Assembly: GCF_021166585.1 (NCBI RefSeq) | Contig: NZ_JAJOZE010000001.1 | Location: 80,062-144,061, forward strand | Direction of reading: 5' to 3' | DNA length: 64,000 bases | DNA from: Metabacillus kandeliae | GTDB lineage: Bacteria > Bacillota > Bacilli > Bacillales > Bacillaceae | In this document: piece after piece, positions 42,996 through 52,583 of the stretch | How positions within the stretch are numbered: position 1 is the stretch's first letter | How the letters are laid out: the number at the start of each line of letters is the position of its first letter | The notes under the pieces: generated by a model | The model's input: only the letters and a program-made list of their open reading frames with translations | Databases searched by the model: none | Told to the model about the DNA's origin: nothing | Translations under genes and position numbers: made by a program

Positions 42996-43517
42996 ATGGA
43001 AATTGCAATTGGGACAATGAATCCGGTCAAGATTGCAGCAGTTAAACAAGCATTCTCAAGTTTTCAGGAGGCAGTATTTCTTCCGGCTGCCGTATCGTCA
43101 GGAGTTTCTCCGCAGCCGTTTTCTGATGAAGAAACGGTAAAAGGCGCCATCAACCGGGCGAAGAATGCTCTGTATCATGCCGGTGCTGATCTTGGAATCG
43201 GCCTTGAAGGCGGCATTCATGAAACTGGAGATAGTTTCTTTCTATGCAATTGGGGAGCGCTTGCAGTGAAAAATGGCGAAACCATTGAAGCGGGAGGCGC
43301 CAGAATTAAGCTTCCTCAGGAAATCGGTTTAGCTGTAAAAGGCGGAAGAGAGCTCGGCGACGTTATGGACGAGTATACAAAACAGCAAAATGTCCGTCAC
43401 AAGGAAGGCGCAGTCGGTATATTCACTGCAGGGTTTGTGACCAGAACAGACATGTTTTCGCATATTGCACAGCTTCTCGCAGGGCAATACCTTTACAGGC
43501 TGCGGTTGAAAAATTAA
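42996..43517 (+). CDS. DUF84/YjjX-family inosine/xanthosine triphosphatase-like protein
   Basis: 173 residues. The N-terminus IAIGTMNPVKIAAVKQAF and DLGIGLEGGI are signatures of the YjjX/DUF84 family, whose studied members hydrolyse non-canonical ITP and XTP. Such an enzyme would clean the nucleotide pool. TTGGAGGGATT precedes the ATG. It follows ytoP after a strong terminator, so it should have its own promoter or depend on read-through. Confidence 0.83.
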   Translation: MEIAIGTMNPVKIAAVKQAFSSFQEAVFLPAAVSSGVSPQPFSDEETVKGAINRAKNALYHAGADLGIGLEGGIHETGDSFFLCNWGALAVKNGETIEAGGARIKLPQEIGLAVKGGRELGDVMDEYTKQQNVRHKEGAVGIFTAGFVTRTDMFSHIAQLLAGQYLYRLRLKN

Positions 43518-43592
43518 TCTTTAAGGCTATACTCCGTGCCTTTTGGAAAAAATAAGCGTAAAATCATTTTTTCTGGATACGGAGGGCTTTAG

Positions 43593-44102
43593 TTGAATCG
43601 TTTATCCCGTTGCTTGCTGTTTCTTTTAATGGCTGCTTTTCTGTCAGGCTGCACACTTTCTCAGGAGGACATGACAGAGCAGACGATAAAAAATGTAAAA
43701 GAAGTTTTTTCCGAAAAACCGCCTAAGGCTGATCAAAAGGCAGGCAGCTACCGCTTTTATCTGCCTGAAACATACAAAATTGACGCTGTCAGAAAATATA
43801 ATATCCTGCTGCTTGAAAACAGCCAGAGAACCATTCTTTTTATCAATCAGAATGAAAAGCCATCAAGCACTGTGGCTTATAAAACAATTAAACAGCAGTA
43901 CAAGCATGCTGTGCTGAACGTTCAAATGAAAGACAAAAACCGTTTCGGCTACGCAGCGGCAGATAAATTAAAAAACAACCGGTATGAAATAACGGTTGGA
44001 ATCGGCGGAATCAAGCTGACAACTGAAGCTGATGCATCCAAAATACCGGACAGTGCGAAAAAAATGATGATGATTGCAGCTTCCTTGCAGTGGAACCCCT
44101 GA
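43593..44102 (+). CDS. putative lipoprotein
   Basis: 169 residues. The signal peptide ends in a clear lipobox LSGC, so Cys20 would be acylated and the protein anchored outside the membrane. The mature domain is basic and mixed alpha/beta (SYRFYLPETYKI, NILLLENSQRTILFINQ). I do not recognise the family. The start is a TTG at 43593 after GGAGGGC. A terminator follows; it stands alone between the DUF84 and ytpP genes. Confidence 0.78.
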   Translation: MNRLSRCLLFLLMAAFLSGCTLSQEDMTEQTIKNVKEVFSEKPPKADQKAGSYRFYLPETYKIDAVRKYNILLLENSQRTILFINQNEKPSSTVAYKTIKQQYKHAVLNVQMKDKNRFGYAAADKLKNNRYEITVGIGGIKLTTEADASKIPDSAKKMMMIAASLQWNP

Positions 44103-44122
44103 CCCCTTGAAAGGGGTTTTTT
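44094..44122 (+). terminator. rho-independent terminator
   Basis: AACCCCT / AAGGGGTT hairpin with T6, overlapping the stop of the lipoprotein gene. Confidence 0.75.
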
Positions 44123-44253
44123 CTATCAGGGGGCTCATGCTTTAGCCCTATCCGTTGACGAATGGGAATCTGGTTATTAATATTAATCTTAATGAGCAAA
44201 AGAGGCGGCTGAATAAGCCTTTAGCAAATGATACTTTATGAGGAGGAAATAAA

Positions 44254-44571
44254 ATGGAAAAACTGCAATCGATTGAACAATTTGAGGAACTGAAAAATAA
44301 CGAAAAAACGGTATTTATGTTTTCAGCTGACTGGTGCCCTGACTGCCGTTTTCTTGATCCGTTCCTTCCTGAAATAGAATCAGAAAACTCTTCTTTCAGC
44401 TTTTATTATGTTGATAGAGACAAGTTTATCGATCTTTGCGCTGATCTTAGTGTTTTCGGCATTCCAAGTTTTGTTGCTTATTCAAAGGGCGAAGAAACGG
44501 GCCGTTATGTGAATAAAGACCGAAAAACAAAAGAACAAATTCAGGAATTTCTTAACGGCTTAACAGCTTAA
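44254..44571 (+). CDS. ytpP: thioredoxin-like protein YtpP
   Basis: 105-residue thioredoxin fold with active site WCPDC (Cys28 and Cys31) and the cis-Pro loop GIPSF. A cytoplasmic thiol-disulfide exchanger of the YtpP group; specific partner unknown. GAGGAGGAAAT precedes the ATG. It begins the ytpP-ytpQ-ytpR string conserved in B. subtilis. Confidence 0.9.
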   Translation: MEKLQSIEQFEELKNNEKTVFMFSADWCPDCRFLDPFLPEIESENSSFSFYYVDRDKFIDLCADLSVFGIPSFVAYSKGEETGRYVNKDRKTKEQIQEFLNGLTA

Positions 44572-44613
44572 GCTTCCCTTTAGAAATAGGAATGAGATTG
44601 GAGGCAGAACAGC

Positions 44614-45429
44614 TTGAAATCAAGAGAAATGGCGGATAAAATTAAAAAGCAGCTTGACGGCAAGCCGTGGACTGCCCATTTTGACCGGGAAAAAGATACG
44701 CTCCGTGTAGAAGATGAGGTTTCAAAAAAAGGCGTGACCATTTCGCTTCCAGGCATTATTGCGAAGTGGGAAAATCAAAAGGAGCAGGCTGTCAGCGAAG
44801 TTGTTTACTATATTGAAGAAGCATTGACTGCGATGACAGAAGCCCAGGATCTCGGAGGAAAAGAAAAAAAGCTTTTTCCAGTCATCCGTTCAACATCGTT
44901 TCCAACTGAGAACAGTGAAGGAACGGCACTGCTTTTCGATGATCATACTGCAGAAACGAGAATTTTCTATGCGCTGGATCTTGGGAATTCCTACCGTCTG
45001 ATTGACAGGAAAATGATGGAAAGGGAAAACTGGGGTCATGAGAGGATCAGAGAAACAGCTTTATTTAACTTAAGGTCCTTAAAGACTGTTACTAAGAAAG
45101 ATACGGTAGCAGGAAACACCTTTTACTTTTTGAGGGCAAATGATGGGTATGATGCCAGCAGAATTCTTGATGAATCTGTGGTACAGTCGTTTCATGAGCG
45201 GATTTCCGGTACAATGGCTGTGGCGCTCCCTCACCAGGATGTGGTGATTTTTGCAGACATCCAAAATGATACAGGCTATGATGTATTGGCACAGATGGCG
45301 ATGAGCTTCTTTGCGAGCGGAAGAGTGCCGATTACGGCCTTATCTTTTCTTTACGAGGAAAACAAGTGGGAGCCGATCTTTATTTTAGGAAAAAACAGGC
45401 CCAAGGACAGCGGAAAGGACGAAAAATAA
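44614..45429 (+). CDS. ytpQ: DUF1444 protein YtpQ
   Basis: 271 residues, cytoplasmic, no membrane segment. It resembles the YtpQ/UPF0354 family (DUF1444), of unknown function; [11 protein letters not shown] and [10 protein letters not shown] are the conserved-looking parts. The start is a TTG at 44614 with TTGGAGGC nine bases before it. Its TAA shares a base with the ytpR ATG, indicating translational coupling. Confidence 0.85.
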   Translation: MKSREMADKIKKQLDGKPWTAHFDREKDTLRVEDEVSKKGVTISLPGIIAKWENQKEQAVSEVVYYIEEALTAMTEAQDLGGKEKKLFPVIRSTSFPTENSEGTALLFDDHTAETRIFYALDLGNSYRLIDRKMMERENWGHERIRETALFNLRSLKTVTKKDTVAGNTFYFLRANDGYDASRILDESVVQSFHERISGTMAVALPHQDVVIFADIQNDTGYDVLAQMAMSFFASGRVPITALSFLYEENKWEPIFILGKNRPKDSGKDEK

Positions 45430-46031
45430 TGAATGCGTTTTACAATAAAGAAGGTATCGGTGATACACTCTTGCTTTTCATAAAGGACATCCCGGAAGAC
45501 AGAAGAACTTTTGATAAAAAAGGGGATGCCGTTAAAATTTATGATGCGGAAACAAAGGAAACAGCAGGATACAACCTTTTTAACGCTTCTAAATATGTTC
45601 AGACCGGTGCAAAAGGGCAGGTTGAACTGACAGAGGACTTTATTGCAAAAGTTAATGCAGCGTTTAAAGAAAATGGGCTGGACGAAGAAGTGACAGCAGA
45701 TCTTTCGCCGAAATTTGTCGTTGGATATGTTCAAACAAAAGAAAAGCACCCGAATGCGGACAAGCTGAATGTTTGCCAGGTGGATGTAGGAGAAGGCGTT
45801 TTGCAGATCGTATGCGGCGCACCGAACGTTGAAGCAGGACAGAAGGTAGTAGTTGCAAAAATAGGTGCTGTCATGCCGAGCGGCTTGATCATTAAGCCTG
45901 CAGAGCTTCGGGGAGCTGCTTCTAGCGGAATGATCTGTTCAGCAAAAGAACTGGATCTTCCGGATGCTCCGGCAGAAAAAGGCATTCTTGTACTTGAAGA
46001 CAGCTGGGAAACAGGCTCTTCCTTTTTTTAA
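45429..46031 (+). CDS. ytpR: tRNA-binding-domain protein YtpR
   Basis: 200 residues. The C-terminal half is an EMAPII-like OB-fold tRNA-binding domain: [24 protein letters not shown] through [11 protein letters not shown], as found at the N-terminus of bacterial PheT. The N-terminal ~85 residues are specific to YtpR. It may present tRNA to a partner enzyme, but no role is proven. ATG 45429 overlaps the ytpQ stop. Confidence 0.88.
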   Translation: MNAFYNKEGIGDTLLLFIKDIPEDRRTFDKKGDAVKIYDAETKETAGYNLFNASKYVQTGAKGQVELTEDFIAKVNAAFKENGLDEEVTADLSPKFVVGYVQTKEKHPNADKLNVCQVDVGEGVLQIVCGAPNVEAGQKVVVAKIGAVMPSGLIIKPAELRGAASSGMICSAKELDLPDAPAEKGILVLEDSWETGSSFF

Positions 46032-46143
46032 AGGTTCAGACAAGCCGGCAAAGTCCAAGAATAGAAACCTTAAAATAAACACTCTTGCATTAAGAAACAC
46101 CCGAAAAATGCCGATTCCTAGCGAAATATATGGTAAGATAAAG

Positions 46144-46176
46144 GTCACTAGTTAACTTTTGCTAGTGGCTTTTTTC
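46144..46176 (+). terminator. rho-independent terminator after ytpR
   Basis: GTCACTAG / CTAGTGGC stem with one GU pair, about 110 bases after ytpR, followed by T6. The remaining ~180 bases before sftA show no gene and no clear promoter. Confidence 0.7.
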
Positions 46177-46353
46177 TTAGAATTGCAAACATAGAAATGG
46201 AATGCTGCAAAGTATACGCGCTGTTTGCCGTCTAAGCGGCGAAAAACTCATACTTTAAAGCAGCAGGCATGGCTGTCATTTTCATACCGCCTGCATGGAA
46301 AGTTCAAAAAGACTTTGTGAGAAAAACAACTAAGAGTTTGAAAGAGTGATGTA

Positions 46354-49083
46354 ATGAGCTGGTTCTCTAAATTTAAAAATTTTTTTGTAACAGAAGTGGA
46401 CGAAGAAAAAGAAATTGATCTGGACCCGGTGAATGTGCTTGCGGACAAGCAGCCTTCCCGGCCGCGGCCCTCGGAAAATCCGCCTTCCTATAGGGGAAAG
46501 CCTTCCGGTGCAGAAGCAAAGATTTCTTATCAGTATCCTTCTGCAAACTTTAGATTTCCCATCATTCCAGATGGAAAAAGCAAAGAGCCGCACAGGCAGA
46601 AGCAGCATGTTAAGCATCCTGGTAAAAAAGCTGATAAACCGAAACCGAAGCCAGGTCCAGCTTTTAAAAAAGAAGCGGCTCAAGCAAGGCAGCAGCCGAA
46701 AGAAAACTACAGAAGCGTGCCTGATAAGAGGCCGTTTCAGCCAACTGAAATTCCATCTCCTATTTACGGTTTCAGGCCGAGAACAGAAATGGAATCACAG
46801 CCGTACCAAGTGAGGGAAAGAAGCAGGCAAAGCAGGGTAGAGGAAGAAGAGATTTTGAGAAAAATCTCCAGTCATTCTCTGCGCCTTGCAAAAGAAAAGG
46901 CTTTGAGCAAAAAGGATATCGGTACAGAGAGTCAGGAAGCCAAGCAAGAAAATGTGCGGAGAATGAATGGATCCGGCATGCATGAGACACTGGACTGGCT
47001 TCAAAAGGAAAGCACCCGCTCGAAAGAAGGGCGTGAAGCGTCCCGGAACAAGCAGGAGGAAGCAGCTCTTCTTCATGAAGAGACGGAAGAACTTCCTTTA
47101 ATGGATGAAGCGGAATACAAAGAATCAATTGCAGCAGCAGAGAATCTGCAGCTTGTAGAAGCCAGTGATAAAGATGAAGCAGGCTCCTTTCAGGAAATAA
47201 CAATGATTGAAGAAGAAAAGGAAGACCTTGCTGAAATCAGCCTGGAGCAGGATCAGCAGGAGGAATTTTCAGAGGAAGAACTGGAAAGAGAAGCACCTGC
47301 TGAACATCTGTTTAACTTTGCTGAAGAGAATAATGATGCACCTGTCTATGAGGAACAAAAGATTCCGGAAGAAAATACCGGATTTGAGGAAAGCAGTGAA
47401 AGAACACCTTCTCCGGCGCTGAGCCTTGTAACAGAAGAAACACAGGCAGTTCCTGAAAAAAGGGATGACGCTCCAGTAAACGAAGCTTCAGCAGACAGGG
47501 AAAGCCTTCCTGCACAAACCGGGGAGCCTGCAGTCCAAACTGCCGGGAAACGTCCTCCCGAAAGACCTGAAAGAAGCCGCTCGCCACAGCCGGGCATTCC
47601 GTATAATGTTCTGATGCTCACAAGGGACAAGCCAAAGCAGGCAGACAGAACCCATGAAGGAAGCTATGCTTTTCCATCTATACAGCTCTTGAATGTGCCT
47701 CAGGCTGAATTTGTACTTGACAATGAGTGGCTCATGGAACAAAAAGAGCTGCTTCATACAACTCTCAAAAACTTTAATGTTGGCGCATCTGTTGTAAATG
47801 TAACGCAGGGTCCTTCTGTTACGAGATTTGAAGTTCATCCGGAGCCAGGCGTAAAAGTGAACAAAATTACGAATCTTTCAGATGATATTAAACTGAGCCT
47901 TTCTGCCAGGGATATACGGATCGAAGCTCCGATTCCAGGGAAAAACACCATTGGCATAGAAGTGCCGAATCAGAACAGCAAGATGGTCACACTCCGGGAG
48001 ATTGCAAGAAGCCCGGAATTCCGAAACAGCCCTTCTCCTTTAACGGTGTCTCTCGGGCTTGATATATCCGGCCAGCCTGTTGTAACAGATTTGAAGAAAA
48101 TGCCTCATGGCCTGATTGCAGGAGCCACAGGTTCCGGAAAAAGCGTATGCATCAATACAATGCTCGTCAGCCTGCTGTATAAGGCATCACCGCATGAGGT
48201 GAAATTGCTGCTGATTGACCCGAAAATGGTAGAGCTTGCTCCATATAACTATATTCCGCATCTTGTCAGCCCTGTTGTAACAGATGTCAAAGCAGCCACT
48301 GGCGCTTTAAAATGGGCTGTTGAAGAAATGGAGCGCCGCTATGAGCTGTTTGCCCATGCAGGGGTAAGGGATATCAGCCGCTATAATGAGATGGTAAAAG
48401 CCCATGAGCAGGGCGAGCACATGCCGTTCCTTGTTATTGTTATCGATGAGCTGGCCGACCTGATGATGGTGGCGCCGAATGATGTCGAGGAAGCCATCTG
48501 CCGCATTGCCCAGAAAGCCCGCGCATGCGGAATTCATCTGATCGTGGCAACACAAAGGCCTTCTGTTGATGTTATTACAGGTCTTATTAAGGCAAACATT
48601 CCAACAAGAATTGCGTTCTCAGTATCCTCGCAAATTGACTCGCGCACGATTATTGATGCCAGCGGTGCGGAAAAGCTTCTCGGAAAAGGAGATATGCTTT
48701 TCCTTGAAAACGGCAAATCAAAGACTGTGAGAATACAGGGGAACTTTGTCTCAGATGATGAAATCGAGCGGGTTGTCGGCCATGTGAAAAAGCAAATGAA
48801 GCCAGAATACCTGTTTCATCAGGAAGAATTCATGAAAAAAAGCTCCCTCCAGTCTGAAGGGGATGAACTGTTCTATGAAGCCTGTGAATTTGTTGTGCAG
48901 CACGGCACTGCTTCTGCTTCTGGACTTCAAAGACGGTTTCGGGTAGGGTACAATAGAGCAGCCCGGCTGATCGATCTGATGGAAGAACAGGGAATTATCT
49001 CGGAAGCGCGCGGAAGCAAGCCAAGGGATATACTCATATCGGGTGAGGATCTGCTGGAACTCCAGGAAAGCAATGTTTTTTGA
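46354..49083 (+). CDS. sftA: septum-associated DNA translocase SftA (FtsK/SpoIIIE family)
   Basis: 909 residues. Unlike SpoIIIE it has no membrane segments; the first ~400 residues are a charged, Glu/Lys/Pro-rich linker. The motor has Walker A GATGSGKS at 590-597 and Walker B VIDELAD around 696-702. The C-terminal gamma winged helix (GTASASGLQRRFRVGYNRAARLID) reads chromosome-orienting sequences. SftA clears trapped DNA from the closing septum before division. B. subtilis YtpT is the orthologue, in the same position before murC. The ATG follows AAGAGTGATG. Confidence 0.93.
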   Translation: MSWFSKFKNFFVTEVDEEKEIDLDPVNVLADKQPSRPRPSENPPSYRGKPSGAEAKISYQYPSANFRFPIIPDGKSKEPHRQKQHVKHPGKKADKPKPKPGPAFKKEAAQARQQPKENYRSVPDKRPFQPTEIPSPIYGFRPRTEMESQPYQVRERSRQSRVEEEEILRKISSHSLRLAKEKALSKKDIGTESQEAKQENVRRMNGSGMHETLDWLQKESTRSKEGREASRNKQEEAALLHEETEELPLMDEAEYKESIAAAENLQLVEASDKDEAGSFQEITMIEEEKEDLAEISLEQDQQEEFSEEELEREAPAEHLFNFAEENNDAPVYEEQKIPEENTGFEESSERTPSPALSLVTEETQAVPEKRDDAPVNEASADRESLPAQTGEPAVQTAGKRPPERPERSRSPQPGIPYNVLMLTRDKPKQADRTHEGSYAFPSIQLLNVPQAEFVLDNEWLMEQKELLHTTLKNFNVGASVVNVTQGPSVTRFEVHPEPGVKVNKITNLSDDIKLSLSARDIRIEAPIPGKNTIGIEVPNQNSKMVTLREIARSPEFRNSPSPLTVSLGLDISGQPVVTDLKKMPHGLIAGATGSGKSVCINTMLVSLLYKASPHEVKLLLIDPKMVELAPYNYIPHLVSPVVTDVKAATGALKWAVEEMERRYELFAHAGVRDISRYNEMVKAHEQGEHMPFLVIVIDELADLMMVAPNDVEEAICRIAQKARACGIHLIVATQRPSVDVITGLIKANIPTRIAFSVSSQIDSRTIIDASGAEKLLGKGDMLFLENGKSKTVRIQGNFVSDDEIERVVGHVKKQMKPEYLFHQEEFMKKSSLQSEGDELFYEACEFVVQHGTASASGLQRRFRVGYNRAARLIDLMEEQGIISEARGSKPRDILISGEDLLELQESNVF

Positions 49084-49123
49084 TGGCTCTTTTGAGAGCC
49101 GGGCAAACAGCCCTTTAAAGACA

Positions 49124-49132
49124 TGGTATAAT
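49124..49132 (+). promoter_or_regulatory. extended -10 promoter before the nicotinate phosphoribosyltransferase gene
   Basis: TGG-TATAAT at 49124-49132 is a perfect extended -10, 35 bases before the start; no good -35 is needed or seen. Confidence 0.55.
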
Positions 49133-49167
49133 ACCTTGGAGTAAAGCAGAAAAAGGGAGCTAGCAGG

Positions 49168-50268
49168 ATGAAGGAAATTGAATTGAAAATGCAAGGAAAA
49201 ATAAAGCGCCTGAGTAACCAGACGTTTAAATTTGATGAGCGCATCAAAGAAGGATGGTTCTCCGCCGTATACTTTTTAAAAACCCGGGAAATTATCAATG
49301 CGAAAATTCCCGATAATACAGTCACTATGCAATTTTTTCAAAAAGAACATGCTGTTCTGTGCGGCACAGATGAAGTTATTGCCCTTGTCAAGACGTTTGC
49401 TGACAATCCGGATGGCCTGGAAATTTATTCTTTAAAAGACGGCGATAAAGTCAGACCTTTTGAAACAGTTATGACGATCACTGGTCCATATCAGGATTTC
49501 GGCTATCTGGAAGGGGTTATTGACGGCATTCTGTCCAGAAGAACGTCTGTAGCCACGAATGTTTATAATGTAGTAAAAGCTGCAGGTCTTTCAGGTGTTC
49601 AAAAGCCTGTTATCTTCATGGGTGACAGAGATGATCATTATACACAGCAGGCAGGAGACGGCTATGCTGCCTATATCGGCGGCTCTCAGGCCCAGGCAAC
49701 TCATGCAATGAGCGAATGGTGGGGCAAAGAAGGCATGGGAACTATGCCGCATGCCCTGATTCAGATGTTTGACGGAGATATTGTGGCGACAGCGAAGGCT
49801 TATTATGAAATCTATCCTGAAGATGACCTGATTGTTCTCGTAGATTACAATAATGATTGCATTACAGATGCCTTGAAAGCAGCAAGAGAATTTGGTTCTG
49901 AGCTGAAAGGCGTCAGAGTGGATACATCCCGAACGATGATTGACCAATATTTTGTCAGGCATCCGGAGGTTCTCGGCACTTTTGATCCCCGCGGGGTCAA
50001 CGCCCAGCTGATCTTCGCATTGAGGGAAGCCTTGGATAACGAAGGCTTTCAGCATGTGAAGATCGTTGTCAGCGGAGGATTTAATGAACAGCGCATCCAC
50101 GAATTTGAAGAGCAGAATGTTCCTGTGGATATATACGGAGTAGGGAGCAGCCTTCTGAAAATTAAAATTGGATTTACCGGTGATAATGTCATGCTGAACG
50201 GCAAGCTGCAAGCGAAAGCAGGACGCAAGTACAGACCGAATCCAAGGCTTGAAAAAGCATCAGACTAA
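49168..50268 (+). CDS. pncB: nicotinate phosphoribosyltransferase
   Basis: 366 residues. Makes nicotinate mononucleotide from nicotinate and PRPP in NAD salvage. The N-terminal KIKRLSNQTFKFDERIKEGWFSAVYFLKT, GGSQAQATHAMSEWWG with the phosphorylated-His region, and DTSRTMI fit the shorter clade of this enzyme; GVGSSL near the end is the phosphate-binding loop. GGGAGCTAGCAGG precedes the ATG. It stands between sftA and murC, where I do not recall it in B. subtilis, so its position may be lineage specific. Confidence 0.87.
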   Translation: MKEIELKMQGKIKRLSNQTFKFDERIKEGWFSAVYFLKTREIINAKIPDNTVTMQFFQKEHAVLCGTDEVIALVKTFADNPDGLEIYSLKDGDKVRPFETVMTITGPYQDFGYLEGVIDGILSRRTSVATNVYNVVKAAGLSGVQKPVIFMGDRDDHYTQQAGDGYAAYIGGSQAQATHAMSEWWGKEGMGTMPHALIQMFDGDIVATAKAYYEIYPEDDLIVLVDYNNDCITDALKAAREFGSELKGVRVDTSRTMIDQYFVRHPEVLGTFDPRGVNAQLIFALREALDNEGFQHVKIVVSGGFNEQRIHEFEEQNVPVDIYGVGSSLLKIKIGFTGDNVMLNGKLQAKAGRKYRPNPRLEKASD

Positions 50269-50278
50269 AGAATTGAGT

Positions 50279-50348
50279 TTGTTTCCTTGCGCATCATCGG
50301 GTACAATATTTTTTATGCGCTGTCCTATTGTCCGGCTTTAGGACAGCG
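50279..50348 (+). promoter_or_regulatory. murC promoter and leader hairpin
   Basis: TTGTTT (50279-50284) and TACAAT (50102 bases later in-line at 50302-50307) are 17 bases apart. Right after the expected start of transcription, CGCTGTCCT (50318-50326) and AGGACAGCG (50340-50348) form a perfect 9-bp stem without a T-run, so a 5' leader structure rather than a terminator. Confidence 0.5.
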
Positions 50349-50353
50349 AATTT

Positions 50354-50467
50354 ATGGAAAAACTGAAAAAGCAGCCTGCTGATCTATTGAAAGAAAATGC
50401 AAAGTGGAATGAGTCTTCATCATACATAGCATTGGCTTCGTGGACAGGAACAGAGTTGCAAATCTAG
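50354..50467 (+). CDS. possible 37-residue leader ORF before murC
   Basis: ATG 50354 to TAG 50465-50467, lysine-rich at the start (MEKLKKQPADLLKENAK) and then Ser/Thr/Trp-containing. It lies between the leader hairpin and murC. The ribosome site is poor (AGGA ten bases upstream). It may be chance. Confidence 0.25.
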   Translation: MEKLKKQPADLLKENAKWNESSSYIALASWTGTELQI

Positions 50468-50517
50468 ATGAACGTCATATACTGTCAATCAGATAGACGT
50501 TGTTGGAGGTTCTGCTT

Positions 50518-51816
50518 ATGACTGTTTATCATTTTGTTGGAATAAAGGGAACTGGAATGAGCGCACTGGCTCAGATTTTATTTGATATGGGGCATAAAGT
50601 GCAGGGTTCCGATATAGACAAGACAATTTTTACCCAAAAAGCATTAGAAGAAAAAGGGATCAAAATCTTCTCTTTTAATAAGGATAATATGACTGATGGC
50701 CTGACTGTCATCGCTGGAAATGCCTATCCGGATACACATGAAGAAATCGCGGAAGCCCTTCGTCTTGAACTGCCTGTTATCCGCTACCATCATTTTCTTG
50801 GACAATTGATGGAGCAGTTTATAAGTGTCGGCATTACAGGTGTACACGGCAAAACATCTACTACAGGTCTCCTTGCACATGTTATGCAGGGGGCACAGCC
50901 GACATCCTTCCTGATAGGAGACGGAACAGGCAAGGGAATTCCGGACAGCAAGTACTTCGCGTTTGAAGCCTGCGAGTACAGAAGGCATTTTCTGTCTTAT
51001 CATCCGGACTATGCCATCATGACAAACATCGATTTTGATCATCCTGATTACTTCAGCAGCATCAATGATGTTTTCGATGCGTTTCAGCAAATGGCTCTTC
51101 AGGTTAAAAAAGGAATTATCGCCTGCGGTGATGATGAGCATCTGCAGCATATCCAGGCAAAGGTTCCAGTCGTATACTACGGATTTGGCGAGCAAAATGA
51201 TTTTCAGGCAAGAAATATCATAAAAGCAACAGACGGCACAAGCTTTGACGTATATGTGCGCAATACGCTTTATTCTTCCTTTAAGATTCCAACCTATGGC
51301 GATCACAGCATCCTGAACGCCCTCTCTGTTATTGCCATCTGCCATTACGAGGAAATCGATGCTGCTATCATACAAGAAAGACTTCAAACATTCGGCGGGG
51401 TAAAGCGCCGGTTTAATGAAAAATCTGCCGGCAGCCAAGTGCTGATTGATGATTACGCACACCATCCAACAGAAATTACAGCGACCATCGATGCAGCCAG
51501 ACAAAAATACCCAGACCGCGAAATTGTTGCAGTCTTTCAGCCGCACACCTTTACAAGAACCCAATCGTTCCTGTCTGAGTTCGCCGATAGTCTGAACAGA
51601 GCAGACTTCGTCTACCTTTGCGACATTTTCGGCTCAGCCCGTGAAAACGCAGGCAAACTCTCAATCAACGACCTGCAGGAAAAAATCGAACGCTCAGAAA
51701 GAATTGACGAAAACGACACAAGCATCCTAAGAAAACACCAAAACGCCGTCCTCGTCTTCATGGGAGCCGGAGACATCCAAAAATACCAAAAGGCTTATGA
51801 AAAGGTCTTGGCATAA
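50518..51816 (+). CDS. murC: UDP-N-acetylmuramate--L-alanine ligase
   Basis: 432 residues; adds L-Ala to UDP-MurNAc, the first peptide step of peptidoglycan synthesis. The N-terminal Rossmann part is [13 protein letters not shown], the ATP loop [10 protein letters not shown], and [10 protein letters not shown] is the Mur-ligase C-terminal signature. ATG 50518 follows TTGGAGGTTC; the 6-codon upstream extension lies on the ribosome site. Last 3 bases are followed directly by the repeat array at 51817, whose first hairpin probably terminates the transcript. Confidence 0.95.
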   Translation: MTVYHFVGIKGTGMSALAQILFDMGHKVQGSDIDKTIFTQKALEEKGIKIFSFNKDNMTDGLTVIAGNAYPDTHEEIAEALRLELPVIRYHHFLGQLMEQFISVGITGVHGKTSTTGLLAHVMQGAQPTSFLIGDGTGKGIPDSKYFAFEACEYRRHFLSYHPDYAIMTNIDFDHPDYFSSINDVFDAFQQMALQVKKGIIACGDDEHLQHIQAKVPVVYYGFGEQNDFQARNIIKATDGTSFDVYVRNTLYSSFKIPTYGDHSILNALSVIAICHYEEIDAAIIQERLQTFGGVKRRFNEKSAGSQVLIDDYAHHPTEITATIDAARQKYPDREIVAVFQPHTFTRTQSFLSEFADSLNRADFVYLCDIFGSARENAGKLSINDLQEKIERSERIDENDTSILRKHQNAVLVFMGAGDIQKYQKAYEKVLA

Positions 51817-52482
51817 AGAAAAGCGGAGCCGACTGTTCAGCCCCGACAAGCGCTGGAGCAAAAATCCGAAAAGTCCGGTTTTGACTTTTTGGATTTTTGT
51901 GAAGTGACTCGAGGGGCTAGGAGGCGGAGCTGGACAAATTAAAAGCGGAGGCCGCTCGTTCAGCCCCGACAAGCACTGGAGGAAAAATCCCGAAAGTCTG
52001 GTCTTGGACTTTTGGGATTTTTCCGAAGTGACTCGAGGGGCTAGCGGCCGGAGCTGGATAGAGAGAAAAGCGGAAGCGGCTCGTTCAGCCCCGACAAGCG
52101 CTGGAGGAAAAATCCTAAAAGTCTGGTTTTAGACTTTTAGGATTTTTTCGAAGCGACTCGAGGGGCTAGCCGCTGGAGCTGGACAAAGTAGAAAAGCGGA
52201 GCCGACTGTTCAGCCCCGACAAGCGCTGGAGGAAAAATCCTAAAAGTCTGGTTTTGGACTTTTGGGATTTTTTCGAAGTGACTCGAGGGGCTAGCGGCCG
52301 GAGCTGGATAGAAAGAAAAGCGGAAGCGGCTCGTTCAGCCCCGACAAGCGCTGGAGGAAAATCCCGAAAAGTCCGGTTTTGACTTTTTGGGATTTTCCGA
52401 AGCGACTCGAGGGGCTAGCGGCCGGAGCTGGATATAAAGAAAAGCGGAGGCCGCTCGTTCAGCCCCGACAAGCGCCAGAGCT
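51817..52482. repeat. array of five full and one partial ~124-bp modular repeats
   Basis: Units begin with AGAAAAGCGG at about 51817, 51938, 52064, 52190, 52314 and 52438 (last truncated), in the opposite orientation to the other arrays. Each has TTCAGCCCCGACAAGC, a central hairpin (AAATCC-GAAAAGTC and its complement), then CGAGGGGCTAG and a variable GCGGCCGGAGCTGGA. The arm bases vary in step (GGAGCCGACTGTT or GGAAGCGGCTCGTT). The array abuts the murC stop codon. Confidence 0.93.
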
Positions 52483-52542
52483 GTAAAAAGTTTTAGTCAG
52501 CCTAATACCTGGCCAAGCAGAAAAAGGCGTCCTATACAAACC

Positions 52543-52580
52543 AAAACCCCTAGAGAGCACAGCCTCTGAGGGGTTTTCTT
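52543..52580 (-). terminator. terminator of the M29 aminopeptidase gene
   Basis: AAAACCCCT / AGGGGTTTT with further inner pairing; the A-run at the left end is the T-run of the minus transcript. Confidence 0.8.
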
Positions 52581-52583
52581 TTC

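Noticed and set aside
51817-52482. CRISPR array
   Set aside because: The direct repeats are ~124 bp and contiguous, with no unique spacers and no cas genes; they are tandem structured repeats.
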